Shown here: positions 3,815-5,170 of the stretch, piece after piece
Numbering within the stretch: position 1 is the first letter of the stretch
Layout: every line of letters starts with the position of its first letter
NCBI GenBank assembly: GCA_003223695.1
Contig: QHVY01000414.1
Location: 1-5,170 of the forward strand
Direction: 5' to 3'
Origin: Acidobacteriota bacterium
Lineage (GTDB): Bacteria > Acidobacteriota > Thermoanaerobaculia > Gp7-AA8
Length of the DNA stretch: 5,170 nucleotides
The notes under the pieces: generated by a model
Database searches by the model: none
What the model saw: only the letters and a program-made list of their open reading frames with translations
What the model was told of the DNA's origin: nothing
Program-made: the position numbers and the translations under genes

Positions 3815-5170
3815 TGGCAGCATCGGTATGTCGACCCCGCGCTCTTTTGCCACCTCGATCGCTCGTTCGTAGCCAGCGTCGGCGTGACGCATCACGCCCG
3901 TTCCCGGATCGGTAGTGAGCACGCGCTGCAGGCGCTCGGCCGCCGCGGGCGTTCCATCGGCAACGATCACCTGCCCGGCGTGGATCGAATAACCAATGCC
4001 GACGCCGCCGCCGTGATGCACGGAGACCCACGTCGCGCCGGCGACGGCGTTCAACAGCGCGTTGAGAATCGGCCAGTCGGCGATCGCGTCCGAGCCGTCG
4101 CGCATCCCCTCGGTCTCGCGATTCGGCGAAGCGACCGAACCGCTATCGAGGTGATCGCGCCCGATGACGATCGGCGCCTTCACTTTCTTCTCGGCGACGA
4201 GACGATTGAATAACAGCCCCGCCTTCGCCCGCTCGCCGTAGCCCAACCAGCAGATCCGCGCCGGCAGACCCTGGAAAGCGACGCGCTTCTGCGCCATGCG
4301 GATCCAACGATGTAATGATTTATCATCATTAAATAACGTTAGCAATTCTTCGTCGGTCACGTATAGATCATTCGGATCCCCGGAAAGCGCAGCCCAGCGG
4401 AACGGCCCTTTTCCCTCGCAAAACAGCGGACGAATGAACATCGGCACGAAGCCGCCGACCTCGAAGGCGTTGGCCACGCCGGCCTTCTGCGCCTGACCGC
4501 GCAGGTTGTTGCCGTAGTCGAAGGTGATCGCGCCGCGTTGCTGCAGCTCGAGCATCGCGCGCAAGTGGCGGCCCATCGTTTCGTACGAGCGCTCGATGTA
4601 CATTTTCGAACTGTTCTGACGCATCGCCAGCGCCGCGTCGAACGACATGCCCACCGGCACGTAGCCATTCAATTCGTCGTGAGCCGATGTTTGATCGGTC
4701 AGGACATCGGGAACGATGCCTCGGGCGATCAATCGTTCGAGTAGATCGACGGCGTTGGCCACGACGCCGATGGAGATCGCCTCTCCGGCATCGCGTGCTT
4801 TCAATGCCCGATCGATCGCCGCATCGAGCGACTTCTCCTCCACGTCCAGATAGCGTTTATCCAATCGTCGCTGGATCCGCGAGCGATCGACTTCCGCAAT
4901 CAGCGCGGTCGCCTCGTTCATCGTCGCTGCCAGCGGCTGCGCCCCACCCATCCCGCCCAGCCCGGCCGTGACCACCAGCTTCCCTCGCAGCGAGTTGTTG
5001 AAGTGCGTGCGGGCGACGGAGGCGAGACATTCGTAGGTGCCTTGCAGGATTCCCTGTGTGCCGATGTAGATCCACGACCCGGCCGTCATCTGTCCGTACA
5101 TCGTCAGGCCGAGGGCGTCGAGGCGGCGGAATTCGTCCCAGGTGCCCCAGTGCGGAACGAGGTTCGCGTT
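3812..5170 (-). CDS. hutU: Urocanate hydratase (urocanase), 5' end outside window
   Basis: Urocanase adds water to urocanate to give imidazolone propionate, the second step of histidine breakdown, in the cytoplasm with tightly bound NAD+. 452 residues are visible; the family is about 550 long, so about 100 N-terminal residues are missing. The frame stays open from 5170 through NANLVPHWGTWDEF into LTMYGQMTAGSWIYIG, so the ATG at 5101 is internal and not the start. Family hallmarks: GLGGMGGAQP (from about visible residue 70, NAD-binding region), LTDQTSAHDELNGYVP, FDYGNNLRGQA, FIRPLFCEGKGPFRW, and ARICWLGYGER, whose Cys (visible residue 307) should be the conserved urocanase cysteine (Cys410 in Pseudomonas numbering, from memory). 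NRETEGMRDGSDAIADWP and WVSVHHGGGVGIGYSIHAG complete the set. No frameshift is seen. An AT-rich codon run occurs at 4306-4350. Other hut genes would lie beyond 5170. The stop TAG (3814-3812) is the end of the palindromic repeat. Confidence 0.97.
   Translation of the reverse strand, partial: NANLVPHWGTWDEFRRLDALGLTMYGQMTAGSWIYIGTQGILQGTYECLASVARTHFNNSLRGKLVVTAGLGGMGGAQPLAATMNEATALIAEVDRSRIQRRLDKRYLDVEEKSLDAAIDRALKARDAGEAISIGVVANAVDLLERLIARGIVPDVLTDQTSAHDELNGYVPVGMSFDAALAMRQNSSKMYIERSYETMGRHLRAMLELQQRGAITFDYGNNLRGQAQKAGVANAFEVGGFVPMFIRPLFCEGKGPFRWAALSGDPNDLYVTDEELLTLFNDDKSLHRWIRMAQKRVAFQGLPARICWLGYGERAKAGLLFNRLVAEKKVKAPIVIGRDHLDSGSVASPNRETEGMRDGSDAIADWPILNALLNAVAGATWVSVHHGGGVGIGYSIHAGQVIVADGTPAAAERLQRVLTTDPGTGVMRHADAGYERAIEVAKERGVDIPMLP

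Noticed and set aside
4300..4379. Two GGATCC sites flanking the AT-rich patch in hutU, suggesting a cloned or inserted cassette
   Set aside because: The protein reads through as normal urocanase on both sides and within the patch. The sites match natural W-I-R and D-P codons, so coincidence is likelier.
5099..5101. ATG as the start of hutU
   Set aside because: The frame stays open to the window edge and the upstream residues (NLVPHWGTWDEF) are conserved urocanase sequence.

Overview
The window looks like a piece of a GC-rich bacterial chromosome, most probably from Acidobacteriota. That placement rests on the mix of families: a secreted sortilin/BNR-type protein opening with an ISPDLT-like strand, a secreted PQQ-type sugar dehydrogenase, a protein built from the helical repeats usually seen behind BlaR1-type M56 peptidases, and short palindromic intergenic repeats. 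It is inference from recall, since no rRNA or marker phylogeny is available. There are no tRNA, rRNA, CRISPR, phage or transposase genes.

Layout from left to right. Positions 2-1033 (+) are the C-terminal part of a VPS10/BNR-repeat protein cut by the window edge. It converges on a PQQ-dependent sugar dehydrogenase-like gene (1088-2176, -). Between them lies a 60-bp double-hairpin repeat (1031-1090). The dehydrogenase is transcribed divergently from a secreted, cysteine-motif-less thioredoxin-fold protein (2233-2847, +). A second palindromic repeat (2870-2927) follows. Next is a short promoter region with two identical-armed palindromes (2930-2964). The promoter drives a secreted protein with five 28-29 residue helical repeats (2981-3760, +). 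That gene converges on hutU, urocanate hydratase (3812-5170, -, 5' end outside the window). A third palindromic repeat (3758-3814) forms their junction.

Apart from hutU (histidine catabolism, cytoplasmic), the complete genes encode proteins with signal peptides, and the truncated BNR protein belongs to an exported family. They show no common pathway; the region reads as ordinary genes punctuated by repeats. The most distinctive observation is that both convergent gene pairs use the terminal TAG trinucleotides of the intervening palindromic repeat as their stop codons on both strands, giving four of four stops. Within each repeat, differences between arms keep each small hairpin paired. The dehydrogenase also seems to lack the segment that should hold its catalytic HNGG motif, and the helical-repeat gene has a candidate leaderless promoter carrying tandem operator-like palindromes. 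I do not see a clear multi-gene novel defence or metabolic system here.
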